A DNA stretch of 64,000 bases from Nitrospirota bacterium (GCA_023229435.1 JALNZF010000008.1:1-64000), one strand, 5' to 3'. Numbered from the stretch's first letter, positions 1 to 7,514 are shown. Made by a program: numbers and translations. The notes: a model not told the origin generated them from the letters alone.

Positions 1-65
1 GTAGATCTAATCCAGTGTACAATTTCATACAGCACCTCCAAGGTTAGATTGGACTCTTTCCTTGA

Positions 66-99
66 AGCATACCAGAGTGCCGATGCGCTCTGGTATGCT
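66..99. repeat. Strong hairpin
   Basis: A 12-bp perfect inverted repeat (AGCATACCAGAG and its complement) flanks a 10-nt loop that can itself pair partly. There is no T-run on either side, so it is not an obvious intrinsic terminator. Function unknown. Confidence 0.6.
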
Positions 100-157
100 G
101 AGGTGCCTTCATATGATTATCAGGTCTCCTGTGATAATGTTCATTTCATAAGGTAAC

Positions 158-284
158 GGGCTGTTGCCCAAACCCCTTTCACCCTTCGACAAGCTCAGGG
201 CGAACGGTATAGCTTTTGATATTATGAACTTTGTCCGTTCGTGCTGAGCCTGTCGAAGCACACAATCGGTTTGGGCAACAGCCC
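158..284. repeat. Nested palindromic dispersed element
   Basis: A 17-bp perfect outer inverted repeat (GGGCTGTTGCCCAAACC at 158-174 and its complement at 268-284) encloses an inner, nearly perfect 24-bp inverted repeat (184-207 region against 235-258, three mismatches). The inner arm contains CTTCGACAAGCTCAGGG, a word I recognise as recurring in intergenic DNA of many bacteria. A separate near-palindrome, AAGAGGTG-a-CACCTCTT, follows at 288-304. The open frame crossing this element is a by-product of the palindrome, not a gene. Confidence 0.7.
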
Positions 285-515
285 GGTAAGAGGTGACACC
301 TCTTACACTCAACAACCCCGCACATGATGAATTGTCAGAAAGTACAACTCGATGAGGTTCCCTTGCCAAGATACCAGACGTGACCATATAGGTTCACAGG
401 GCATTCGACGCGTAGAGGAGGGCCATGGGAGAAAAATATCAAAGCCCCATTGAAATGGCAAACCGTAAAGACCGGTTCCTAAGATGTTCTGATTCTGAGC
501 CTGACTATTTGACTA

Positions 516-713
516 TTATTTCTTCAGCGTCTTCATGAGCCCAAAAACAGTGCATGCGGCTCCCGCGATGAACAAAAAGAGGACCCTATCCGAAACGCCG
601 GCGCCCATCATCCTGCCTGCACGAGACCCGAAGGTTCCGTACTCATTGAATCCCAGTACCAGCAGAACAATTCCTACGACGAGAATGACAACGCCTATGG
701 TGTTATTCTTCAT
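516..713 (-). CDS. Small two-helix membrane protein, DUF3185-like
   Basis: A 65-residue protein with two hydrophobic helices (about residues 5-22 and 42-58) joined by a short loop containing FNEYGTFGSRAGR. Size and pattern resemble the DUF3185 family of small inner-membrane proteins of unknown function. The inner ATG was chosen over an upstream one because a GGGGG ribosome-binding tract lies six bases before it. A promoter of TTGACA-17-TAGACT type lies just upstream, so it is probably monocistronic. Family assignment is from the residue pattern only. Confidence 0.6.
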   Translation of the reverse strand: MKNNTIGVVILVVGIVLLVLGFNEYGTFGSRAGRMMGAGVSDRVLFLFIAGAACTVFGLMKTLKK

Positions 714-758
714 GGCAAGCCCCCTTTTTGTTGCCTTTACACGCACCTGAACATACCA

Positions 759-787
759 AGTCTATCGCAGGCGTTGATGAGTGTCAA
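759..787 (-). promoter_or_regulatory. Sigma-70 promoter for the DUF3185-like gene
   Basis: On the minus strand a perfect TTGACA -35 box (782-787) is followed after 17 bases by TAGACT (759-764). It points at the small membrane protein gene, leaving a leader of roughly 45 bases. Confidence 0.6.
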
Positions 788-872
788 GGAACGTTCGCGG
801 CCGGGAAGCCTCATGGTCACTCACTGAGTATATTTCAAGATCAAATCCCAAGATGTTTCGAAGGCTTTCTGT

Positions 873-1475
873 TCAACGCTTCGCATCTTTCAGCCCGATG
901 AAGACCCGCGCGAAACTGTCGGCGATGATCTCCTCGATCTCGTCCAGCATCGTTGCTGCTGAATCCGGGTCCCCCGCTCCTGCCGTCGGGTCCAATGCCG
1001 CACACACAGCGATATTCTTTTCCAATCTCGCGAACGCCTTCGTGAGTTCATGCATCGCATCGACAGCATCCGCTGAAAAATCGTCTTCTTCCGTTCCGCC
1101 CAGGTTAAGCCCCACGATGAAATATTTCACTATCGACGCATCGTCGGTCAGGTGCTGCAGCACGCCCTGATAATTGTCCGGATACTCTTGCTCCGGAAAG
1201 TAAAAGGGGGCCACTTCCGGCTTCCATTGGGCAATGAAGTTCCAGAGCGACAGCAGATTATTACTCAGTTGTTCAGCATCTTCTTCTGAAACAGGATCGG
1301 CAGGGTCTTCCTCGAAGATCACGGGCAGATACTCTCCAGGATCGGCTGGATCCGGCGCGGCCAGGCCTCCGTAAAAGAGGCCGTAGATCTCATGAAGCGT
1401 TCGTTCCGATCCGACCCTGGCGAGCGCTTCGCGCGTTAGGTTGTCGTCTGTGTAGCTCGTTAAAGTATTTCCCAT
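873..1475 (-). CDS. Acidic UPF0149 (YecA)-like protein
   Basis: A 200-residue acidic cytoplasmic protein. The N-terminal segment with GLFYGGLAAPDP followed by EYLPVIFEEDP resembles the UPF0149/YecA pattern (a small-residue helix, then a Pro-containing loop and a WLP/YLP-like motif), but there is no C-terminal SEC-C zinc motif. Function unknown. The start is placed at the ATG of MGNTLTSY because an AGGGG tract lies about nine bases upstream; an ATG three codons earlier would sit directly on that tract, and a longer form is also open. The UPF0149 assignment is tentative. Confidence 0.5.
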   Translation of the reverse strand: MGNTLTSYTDDNLTREALARVGSERTLHEIYGLFYGGLAAPDPADPGEYLPVIFEEDPADPVSEEDAEQLSNNLLSLWNFIAQWKPEVAPFYFPEQEYPDNYQGVLQHLTDDASIVKYFIVGLNLGGTEEDDFSADAVDAMHELTKAFARLEKNIAVCAALDPTAGAGDPDSAATMLDEIEEIIADSFARVFIGLKDAKR

Positions 1476-1759
1476 CGTTCGCATCCCCTGTCGCGTCGTG
1501 TCGTTATTATAGAGGTGCTTATTATTATACGTCATGAGCGATACATTCGCAGGTAGAATAAATGGTCCACGTACGGCGCAACCGGCCGGGTATCTATGAA
1601 ATGAGGATCATTCGGCTTTTGTGAGGGTCTTTTTTCACCCTATATCTTTTTTTTGCATATCCCTTCGTGGCCTGAACGGACCCCATGTGCATGTTGCACA
1701 GGGCCGCTTCGGGGACATGCGGGGTTGGTTTAAAGACGTTTCACCAAAAGCTTCCCATG

Positions 1760-1920
1760 CGAAAATCTAGGCATGCGACCGAGTCCGAGGGTTAAACATT
1801 TCGGACTGTCTGAGCCCAAAGGGCGAGTTTCCGAAATGTACCGAGGACGACCGAGCATGCCGTAAAGGATTTTCGCCGGGTGCCCTTCTTTGGGTCCCTT
1901 TCTTGGGCACGCAAGAAAGG
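1760..1920. repeat. Multi-armed nested palindrome plus hairpin
   Basis: Around a central GCCCAAAGGGC palindrome lie nested complementary arms: ACATTTCGGA (1796-1805) with TCCGAAATGT (1830-1839), GCATGC words further out, and CGAAAATC (1760-1767) with GATTTTCG (1868-1875). A second perfect 9-bp hairpin, CCTTTCTTG with CAAGAAAGG, follows at 1897-1920. This looks like a structured dispersed element or a structured RNA. The overlapping open frames lack ribosome-binding sites and protein-like composition. The rest of 1536-2199 holds nothing I can assign. Confidence 0.55.
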
Positions 1921-2199
1921 TGACAAACATGAAATATGGGCGCCAATACTACATAATAAGTCATATAGATGCTTATTCCACTCACATGAAAGTCAGAAGA
2001 GCCTGAAATGACAAGGGATGTACGATATGCTCCAGAGGAGACCCGGGTGGCGTCTTGCGCGTGCGTTTGTTTTCCGGACCGGATGTTCCCGGAGCAAGCA
2101 GGCCACTATGGCCAAACAATAGCGGAAAAGGGAAATGTCAAAATAAAAGACCAGATAATCGTATAAAGGACACCTCCTATGGGTTCTCGAATCAGATCG

Positions 2200-2352
2200 T
2201 CAAGATACAAGACGTGATCCTAAAAGGCCGCTTTTTACTTGAAGCGTGTTCGTCGTCTGATGGTCCTTTTTCTGCTGCATTTCATGCACATGCTTCACTG
2301 TTTTCTGCTTCTGGCTCTTATCTTTGTCCTTCTTGCCGCCCTTGTCTCCCAT
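2200..2352 (-). CDS. Lys-rich 50-residue microprotein
   Basis: A short frame beginning MGDKGGKKDKDKSQKQK, preceded by a textbook AAAGGAGGAGT ribosome-binding site six bases from ATG. The N-terminal half is almost entirely charged (Lys, Asp, Gln); the C-terminal half is Thr/Val/Leu-richer. I recall comparable Lys-rich short hypothetical proteins beginning MGDKGGKKDK in Nitrospirota and deltaproteobacteria, but cannot name a function; an RNA-binding or disordered protein is conceivable. It is monocistronic in appearance. The opposite-strand frame through this region is not protein-like. Confidence 0.7.
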   Translation of the reverse strand: MGDKGGKKDKDKSQKQKTVKHVHEMQQKKDHQTTNTLQVKSGLLGSRLVS

Positions 2353-2504
2353 CGTACTCCTCCTTTGTGCACCTGGATATAGTGTATATAGGTATTATAT
2401 CATATTTATTGTCTTCTGTTAGTTGCAGAGGGAAGATGCAGTGCGGGATGCGGAGTGCGGAGTGAAATCGGTAAAGCATGGAGCATAGGGCAGTAAAAAC
2501 ATGT

Positions 2505-2866
2505 TCAAAGTTTTGAGTTCTCCGCTTGGAGTGCAGGGCGCTCAAGCTCTACGAGCAGTGGACAATGATCGCTGTGTTGTTTCCAGTTGTCATATGACCC
2601 AATCTCAACGCGGCGCACTTCTTTCGTCCATGTCTCGGGGATAAAACAGTAATCTATGTGGAATGGCTGCTGCTCGTTCCAGCGAAAGTAGCAGGTAGGC
2701 CTGGTCTCCTTCCCGTGTGCCTCTCCGCAGAAGGAGTGGTATGCGCTGACCAGACCCAGCTCTGACAAGAGCACAACCAGGGCAGAGTGATTCAGTTCGC
2801 GCGGGTGCTTGGTATCCCAGATAACGTTTGAGTTCAAGTCGCCAATTATAGCAAACGCAATAATTA
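2505..2866 (-). pseudogene. C-terminal remnant of an endonuclease/exonuclease/phosphatase-family gene
   Basis: The frame reads IIGDLNSNVIWD, a long middle part, then HIDYCFIP and QHSDHCPLLVEL. These match the second half of the Mg-dependent EEP nuclease/phosphatase fold: the GDxN motif, the xIDYxF strand, and the SDHxP catalytic Asp-His near the end. Family members are about 240 residues or more; here only about 120 remain. An in-frame stop lies just upstream of the conserved part and no start codon or ribosome-binding site precedes it, so the N-terminal half with the catalytic Glu is gone. It is called a remnant rather than a functional gene. Confidence 0.75.
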
Positions 2867-2910
2867 AGGTCTTAATTCTTCCTTCTTAATTTTTATATCT
2901 TACTTCTCTG

Positions 2911-3258
2911 TCAGTGATATCCGCGCTCTCCGAATGGCTTGAGCTTCTCCAGCCACATTTCCTCAAGCGCTTTCAGATCGTCCCGGTAATCGTACCCCGG
3001 ATCATCAACGGGCTTGAGTTCGTCCAGAACCTCCATAACGAAGTTCTGCTCTCCCAGCTCCTTCCAGTCCTGTGCAAGGCCGGCACTGGGGAGAAAGGTC
3101 CCCATCTTGAGCTGAAAGCGGATGCTGTTGATCGTGCCCGGGGTATTGGCGCTTGCCGTAAGATACACGCGGTTGTTCCTGATGTTCCTGACCTGAACGA
3201 TCCCCATCGGCTGGATGCTGTTCTTGTATTTTTTGATCAGTTCCCTGCGATCCATCAT
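2911..3258 (-). CDS. GIY-YIG-like nuclease family protein
   Basis: A 115-residue protein beginning MMDRRELIKKYKNS. The segments GIVQVRNIRNNRVYL and the C-terminal LKALEEMWLEKLKPFG recall a compact GIY-YIG-related family annotated as GIY-YIG nuclease proteins, in which the namesake motif is degenerate (here GIV...VYL). Nuclease activity is therefore uncertain. The start follows a GGAAGGAAG tract; two adjacent ATG codons are possible. It lies just downstream of the receiver-PilZ gene on the same strand, 40 bases away, so the two may be co-transcribed. Confidence 0.65.
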   Translation of the reverse strand: MMDRRELIKKYKNSIQPMGIVQVRNIRNNRVYLTASANTPGTINSIRFQLKMGTFLPSAGLAQDWKELGEQNFVMEVLDELKPVDDPGYDYRDDLKALEEMWLEKLKPFGERGYH

Positions 3259-3298
3259 GTTCTTCCTTCCATCTTTTACCGCGACCGCGCTCATTCCC

Positions 3299-4075
3299 TC
3301 ATGCCCACCCGGGGGCAAGCCCGTGGGTGACCTCGTCATTGATGAACCGGCGGATGATCTCCCCTCCCCGCGGCATGATATTCTGAAACTGCAGTCCGAC
3401 ACCGGTCAGGCCCGGGATTCCCGCACGGTCCGTGTCGCGGTAAATGACGCGGGCATCCACCCAGACGATCTGTCCGTAGAAGTTGATCTGGATGGACACC
3501 GGCGCGTTCAGCGGATAGGACTTCAGCGTCCGTATATACATGCCTTTCGCGGAGAGCATGACCGCACATTCTCCCCGATCGAAATCGAGCGGCGCGCCAT
3601 CCACAATAACGGACAGACGGGTCCGGATGCGGACGTTTCTGCGGCGCGATCCGGGCTCGAGGATCGGATGGACCATCCGGTATAGATCATCTGCCTGGAC
3701 CGGCTTGTTGAGACAGCCCGCCGCACCTTCCTGAAGGCACTGCTGTTCGAGTTCCGGAGTCAGCTCCCGTGTCATGATAATGACCGGCACGGTACGGGTA
3801 ACGGGCTCCTGCCTTATCCGGCCCATCAGTTCGAGGCCGCTCATTCCCCTGAGATTCATTTCCGCAATGATAAGGGACGGCGCTGATACGGTTGCCATCT
3901 CAAGGGCCCTTTGGGCGTTATTTGCCGAACAGGCAGGGTATTCGAACCGCTGGAGGATCATGGACATGAAGACAAGGTTGTTGGCGTCGTTGTCCGCGAC
4001 AAGCACGAACCGTGTTGCGCCTGAAGCGTATGCTGGGTCGGGTTGTATATGCATAGGCGAGGTTTCCGGATGCAA
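3299..4075 (-). CDS. Receiver domain-PilZ protein with altered phospho-acceptor
   Basis: A 258-residue protein: response-regulator receiver (about residues 22-138), then a PilZ domain (about 145-245). In the receiver the acidic pocket (VADND), the Thr of IIMTRE (T102) and the Lys of LNKP (K124) are kept, but the phospho-acceptor Asp is Glu: the segment reads LIIAEMNLRGMSG, E72 standing where LLD is expected. In PilZ the Arg cluster RRRNVRIR is present, but the (D/N)xSxxG motif reads MLSAKG, so c-di-GMP binding is also doubtful. Family role: linking phosphorelay or c-di-GMP signals to motility or surface behaviour. Start uncertain; MHIQPD seven codons in is possible. Confidence 0.8.
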   Translation of the reverse strand: MHPETSPMHIQPDPAYASGATRFVLVADNDANNLVFMSMILQRFEYPACSANNAQRALEMATVSAPSLIIAEMNLRGMSGLELMGRIRQEPVTRTVPVIIMTRELTPELEQQCLQEGAAGCLNKPVQADDLYRMVHPILEPGSRRRNVRIRTRLSVIVDGAPLDFDRGECAVMLSAKGMYIRTLKSYPLNAPVSIQINFYGQIVWVDARVIYRDTDRAGIPGLTGVGLQFQNIMPRGGEIIRRFINDEVTHGLAPGWA

Positions 4076-4281
4076 AGTTACTATAAAAGAAGGGATTTGT
4101 CAAAGACATTAACGGTGTTGAATTCAGGGGTCGGGGATCAGGGTTCAGAGAACAGACTACAAAGATCGGCCAGTATAACTTCGGATTGCGGGATGGAACT
4201 GAGGGAAAATGTGTATCTACAATCAGTCGGCGCCCAGGTCCGCGAGCAAAGACCGCGGATCCCAAAACGTCTCCTCATTGA

Positions 4282-4372
4282 CAAGAAAAAGGGGCTACAG
4301 CAAATGCTGTAACCCCTTGACTTATTTGGTAGCGGGGGCCGGATTTGAACCGACGACCTTCGGGTTATGAGC
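4282..4372. repeat. Left 91-bp direct repeat (att-like copy of tRNA 3' half and terminator)
   Basis: This block matches 5800-5890 at 87 of 91 positions. It holds the tRNA terminator (39 bases identical) and the 46-base 3' part of the initiator tRNA up to the anticodon loop (identical). After GTTATGAGC the two copies diverge, so this copy is only a tRNA fragment. It has the form of an attachment site left by integration at a tRNA 3' end; the inserted unit is 1,518 bp. Confidence 0.8.
4283..4318 (-). terminator. Duplicate tRNA-fMet terminator (att copy)
   Basis: On the minus strand, AAGGGGTTACAGCA and its near-complement form a long stem with a tiny loop, followed by a T-run. It is an exact copy of the terminator beside the intact tRNA gene and now ends transcription leaving the inserted element. 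Confidence 0.75.
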
Positions 4373-4496
4373 GGCAAAAAGCCATTTTTTAGAGACCTTT
4401 GATTAAATCCTGGTTTCCCGTTTTGCTTTGATAATCGAGTCGTTATCTGCGTTACAATGATTATGCCTTTTACGGTGATTTCGTGCTAAAAGGAAT

Positions 4497-4518
4497 TTTT
4501 TATCACATTTTTATCACA
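4497..4518 (+). repeat. Tandem TTTTTATCACA repeat near element end
   Basis: The 11-base word TTTTTATCACA occurs twice back to back. A related ATTTATCACA lies at 5787-5796, just inside the other end of the mini-element. Short repeats near both ends resemble arm-type binding sites of phage integrases; that reading is inference. Confidence 0.45.
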
Positions 4519-4598
4519 CGAAAAAAGGCACTGACCTTCGCGCTTTCAACACGACGGTCGCATTTAATCAGGCGAAAAGCACCGACACGTTGCCTGTC

Positions 4599-4931
4599 TT
4601 ACGCCGCCTTTTTAATCTTTAATGACTTCGACGGTCTAATCTTAGGCTCGATAGACATTTTCAGTCCCATGGAGTGCAGCAGGGTAAGGATGCTCTTGAT
4701 CTCGGGATTTCCTTTTTTGGAAAGCATTCGGTACATGCTCTCCCGGTTCAACTTCGCCTTTTCAGAAACCGCAGCCATGCCGCCGTGCGCCTCCGCCACG
4801 TTCCGCAGGGCAAGAAGGAACAGCGCCCGGTCACTTTCTTCCATCGCCGCACTGAGATAGGCGGCAGCCTCGCGGGGATCCTTCAAAGCCTCGATGAGGT
4901 CTTCTTGATAGGTTGTCGTTTTCTTAGCCAT
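4599..4931 (-). CDS. Addiction-module antidote protein (HI1420-like HTH)
   Basis: A 110-residue antitoxin. The central region GGMAAVSEKAKLNRESMYRMLSK is a Cro/C1-type helix-turn-helix, followed by NPEIKSILTLLHSMGL, the typical C-terminal half of the addiction-module antidote family downstream of HI1419-type toxins. It would bind and repress its own operon and neutralise the toxin. It overlaps the toxin frame by eight bases and has an AGGAG ribosome-binding site inside the toxin gene, indicating coupled expression. The partner toxin is frameshifted, so this antitoxin may now be orphaned. Confidence 0.85.
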   Translation of the reverse strand: MAKKTTTYQEDLIEALKDPREAAAYLSAAMEESDRALFLLALRNVAEAHGGMAAVSEKAKLNRESMYRMLSKKGNPEIKSILTLLHSMGLKMSIEPKIRPSKSLKIKKAA

Positions 4932-5266
4932 TGCTCTTTCTCCTCTTGTGGTCCTCCCAAAACGTACGGGCCTGGGTGATGTCTTTTTTCTGAGATGACT
5001 TGTCCCCGCCCAGCAGAAGTAGGACCACGGTTTTCTTGTCCAGTCCGTAATACACCCGATATCCCGGACCGTAATCGATTTTCAATTCGTAGACGCCCTC
5101 TCCGACAGAACGATTCTTGCCGAGGTTGTCACGCCAAGGCGTGATCGAGCCGGATACGAACTTTCTGCCGCGCCACAATATCCTTAAGGCCATCGAGCCA
5201 TTCCTTAAACGGCTTCCCGCCCGCTTCGGTCAGATAATAGGATATCGTGTAGAGAAAGGCTTCCAC
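4924..5266 (-). pseudogene. Frameshifted HI1419/HigB-type toxin
   Basis: The toxin is split between two frames. The first gives YTISYYLTEAGGKPFKEWL...KVRIRLDHALA then a stop; the second continues DNLGKNRSVGEGVYELK...YGPGYRVYY...VVLLLLGGDKSSQKKDI. Together they cover the full RelE-like Gp49/HI1419 family (about 100-110 residues). The break lies near 5130-5140. The first frame could begin at a GTG (5264-5266). Catalytic-type residues of the C-terminal half are retained. Either the gene is inactivated or a frameshift (biological or assembly error) rejoins it; as read it cannot make a full toxin. Confidence 0.75.
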
Positions 5267-5273
5267 AGGAAGC

Positions 5274-5302
5274 AATGTAGCATATAAGCTACATTTATGC
5301 AA
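5274..5302 (-). promoter_or_regulatory. Toxin-antitoxin promoter with overlapping palindromic operator
   Basis: Minus-strand -35 TTGCAT (5297-5302) and -10 TACATT (5274-5279) are 17 bases apart. A perfect palindrome with 8-bp arms, AATGTAGC-N6-GCTACATT (5274-5295), covers the -10 box and spacer. That is where an antitoxin repressor would be expected to bind. The GTG of the toxin frame would be almost leaderless. Confidence 0.65.
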
Positions 5303-5318
5303 GAGCTTTTTTAGCAGG

Positions 5319-5660
5319 TTAGTACTCCTCCGGCAGCAGAACCGTGAATCCCTCATACTCTGAAAAGCAAAGCCACAGCGTGACAGTAGCAGACCGGCGC
5401 AGATCTGTCTGGTAGATGACTTCGAAGGGCACGAGGGTCTTCTCCCCTGCCCGCTTGAAAGCCGCTGCAGCCAGAAACAGCGTATCCCATAGCCGCCCGC
5501 TGTAGTCCTGCCAGCCGGAGAGCAGCTCCGGCACCTGTACGAGCGCATGTACACCCACGGTGATGCAGACCGGAACCTTGAAGCCAGCCTCGCGCGCCTC
5601 TGGCGTATCGCTCACATCGAGCAACTGACCGTCTTCGATAGCCTGTTCACGCGTGTACAT
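5319..5660 (-). CDS. DUF6573-family protein
   Basis: About 113 residues beginning MYTREQAIEDGQLLDVSDT, the hallmark of DUF6573 proteins, followed by EAGFKVPVCITVGVHALV and a C-terminal TVTLWLCFSEYEGFTVLLPEEY. The family is of unknown function and, as I know it, is common on phages, plasmids and integrative elements, which fits its position inside the tRNA-bounded mini-element. The ATG of MYTREQ is chosen; a GTG three codons earlier (reading VIHMYT) matches the usual N-terminus and is also possible. The upstream in-frame extension looks non-coding. Confidence 0.75.
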   Translation of the reverse strand: MYTREQAIEDGQLLDVSDTPEAREAGFKVPVCITVGVHALVQVPELLSGWQDYSGRLWDTLFLAAAAFKRAGEKTLVPFEVIYQTDLRRSATVTLWLCFSEYEGFTVLLPEEY

Positions 5661-5799
5661 ATGAATCACGCCCCACCCATGAGCAGAAGCAGTGCAACCC
5701 CCTCGAGGACCGAACAAGACTTGCGATTTTAAGTTATCTGCAGTTATCGCGGGAAGGATGAAAGAGATTGGACAGTATTAGCACAAATTTATCACAGGG

Positions 5800-5921
<122 letters not shown>

Positions 5922-5932
5922 ATAAGAAATGC

Positions 5933-5961
5933 ATATTAAAGGAGAGCAGCGATATTGTCAA
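5933..5961 (-). promoter_or_regulatory. Sigma-70 promoter of the initiator tRNA
   Basis: On the minus strand, TTGACA (5956-5961), a 17-base spacer and TAATAT (5933-5938) lie about 12 bases before the tRNA 5' end. Confidence 0.8.
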
Positions 5962-6076
5962 GTTAATTATAGCATCTTCGGCTGGTTGGAGACAACCTTG
6001 AGGGCAAAATGCCATTCTTTTGTAAAGATCATCATGCCCTAACCAAAGAAAGGGTTGACAGGCGGCCTATATTTTG

Positions 6077-6105
6077 TTGCCAAAAACAGTTTTTTGAGTT
6101 ATAAT
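6077..6105 (+). promoter_or_regulatory. Promoter of the lytic transglycosylase gene
   Basis: TTGCCA (6077-6082), 17 bases, then a perfect TATAAT (6100-6105). The expected transcription start lies at about 6112, which rules out the ATG at 6113 as translation start and supports the ATG at 6173. Confidence 0.75.
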
Positions 6106-6172
6106 TACATCAATGGGCGTCAGGCTAAGGTTAAGATCGTTTTTTTGTCACTCTCATCTCAATGAGGTCGTG

Positions 6173-6922
6173 ATGAAGCGGAAGGCTGCACTCATATTGA
6201 TATGCATTGCGTTGCTGTTCTTCCTTTGCCGGCCGCGTGCCGGCATGGCCGATATCTATCAGTACACCGATAAGAACGGCGTGGTCCATTTCAGCAATGT
6301 GGGCGTCGGCAGTGCCAAAAAATATAAGCGCTTGAAATCAACGGTTACGGCAGAACAACGCATGAAAACCCAGGCGCGTTCCTCCGCCGCGTCACGGACG
6401 CAGCTCTCATCGTCAAACCTTCCAAGCGCCTATATCGATATTATCAATACCGCCTGCAGCCGCCACGGCGTCGACCCCGCGCTCGTGCACGCGGTTGTGA
6501 AAGTGGAATCTGATTTCAACCCCTATGCGCTGTCACGAAAAGGCGCAATGGGACTGATGCAGCTCATGCCCCAGACCGCTCTGGTGATGAACGTCGGCAA
6601 CTCATTCAACCCCCATGAGAACATCGACGGCGGCGTGAAATACCTCCGGTATCTGATAGACCGCTATGAAGGGAACCTGCGGCTCGCGCTTGCGGCATAC
6701 AATTCAGGCGAGACGGCGGTGAAAAAATGGGGGACCATCCCGCCCTACCGGGAAACACAGAATTATGTGCAAAAGATCATGAAGCTCTACAATGGCGAAG
6801 AACTGGCATTCAGAGCGCGGCACACCATCTATATGTACTATGGCGAAGATGGCGCGCTCACACTTACCGACGATCCTTCAAAACAGAATAATTTCAAGCG
6901 CAAAACCTCGAAGAGCCTGTAA
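6173..6922 (+). CDS. Secreted lytic transglycosylase (SLT domain, DUF4124 N-terminus)
   Basis: A 249-residue exported murein hydrolase that would cleave the MurNAc-GlcNAc bond with 1,6-anhydro ring formation. Residues 1-26 form a signal peptide (MKRKAALILICIALLFF). Then comes a DUF4124-like segment (DIYQYTDKNGVVHFSN) and an SLT/GH23 domain (about 84-205) with catalytic Glu112 in VKVESDFNPYALS, followed by GAMGLMQLMP and LALAAYNSGE. The start was chosen because GAGG precedes it and the promoter excludes the upstream ATG. It stands alone between the tRNA and the cytochrome cluster. Confidence 0.92.
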   Translation: MKRKAALILICIALLFFLCRPRAGMADIYQYTDKNGVVHFSNVGVGSAKKYKRLKSTVTAEQRMKTQARSSAASRTQLSSSNLPSAYIDIINTACSRHGVDPALVHAVVKVESDFNPYALSRKGAMGLMQLMPQTALVMNVGNSFNPHENIDGGVKYLRYLIDRYEGNLRLALAAYNSGETAVKKWGTIPPYRETQNYVQKIMKLYNGEELAFRARHTIYMYYGEDGALTLTDDPSKQNNFKRKTSKSL

Positions 6923-7081
6923 TCCTTCCTTCAAAGCATTCAGCCGCGACGTGCATGGATCTCCCCGAATGTCTTTCCCGCAAAAAGCGATCTCATCCCG
7001 GATCCCAGAGAACAGCCCCGACGATGGATACTGATATTCACCGATCTTAGTGATGATGAAGTCAGCCCTGGCCTCGGGCTC

Positions 7082-7118
7082 TTATCCGCGATCATCCGGA
7101 TAAACGAATTTTTTCTTT
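7082..7118 (+). terminator. Possible terminator after the transglycosylase gene
   Basis: TTATCCG and CGGATAA form a 7-bp stem with an 8-base loop, followed five bases later by a TTTTTTCTTTT tract. It is weak because the spacing to the T-run is loose. Confidence 0.4.
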
Positions 7119-7202
7119 TCCCCTTTCAAAGTCCCCTCTTACCTCCGCCGGATGGTTCGTCATACCCGGGCTTTGCGAAAATGACACCTCATCGCGCCCA
7201 CG

Positions 7203-7216
7203 GTGATCATGATCAC
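7203..7216. promoter_or_regulatory. CRP/FNR-type palindrome upstream of the cytochrome cluster
   Basis: GTGATCATGATCAC is a perfect 14-bp palindrome with GTGA-N6-TCAC spacing, the core recognised by many CRP/FNR-family regulators. It lies about 100 bases upstream of a good -35 box and 300 bases upstream of the barrel gene. A role in redox or catabolite control of the cytochrome cluster is inference. Little else is visible in 6923-7514. Confidence 0.45.
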
Positions 7217-7319
7217 ATCATTAAACACGTGATGCAGGTATTGTAAGCATCTTTTTACAACCACCGCACGCAGGCGCCTATTCGGACAGTCATAGTGCGT
7301 CTCAAATTTGAACTAGAGT

Positions 7320-7348
7320 TTGACTAATTCCAATCTGAGCGTTATTTT
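7320..7348 (+). promoter_or_regulatory. Promoter for the barrel-cytochrome operon
   Basis: TTGACT (7320-7325), 17 bases, TATTTT (7343-7348), giving a leader of about 160 bases before the GTG start. Confidence 0.55.
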
Positions 7349-7514
7349 GTTCAGAGAACCATCACGGTTGGTTATGTATTTTTTCTAATGCTCAGACTGT
7401 TCTTGCATCAACGGTTTTTTCAACAAAAAGAGACACGAACTGTCGCAGGCCCGGACAGCCGGAATGATGGTTTCCGGTCACATCAGCTTCACTATTACAG
7501 GGGGGCGTACCTAC

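Noticed and set aside
109..387. Short frame over the nested palindrome at 158-284
   Set aside because: It reads directly through inverted repeats and has no ribosome-binding site.
1730..1985. Two overlapping small frames over the folded element near 1.8 kb
   Set aside because: They follow the repeat arms, have no start signals, and appear in two frames at once.
2055..2465. A 136-codon plus-strand frame
   Set aside because: It is antisense to the Lys-rich microprotein, which has a far better ribosome-binding site and start.
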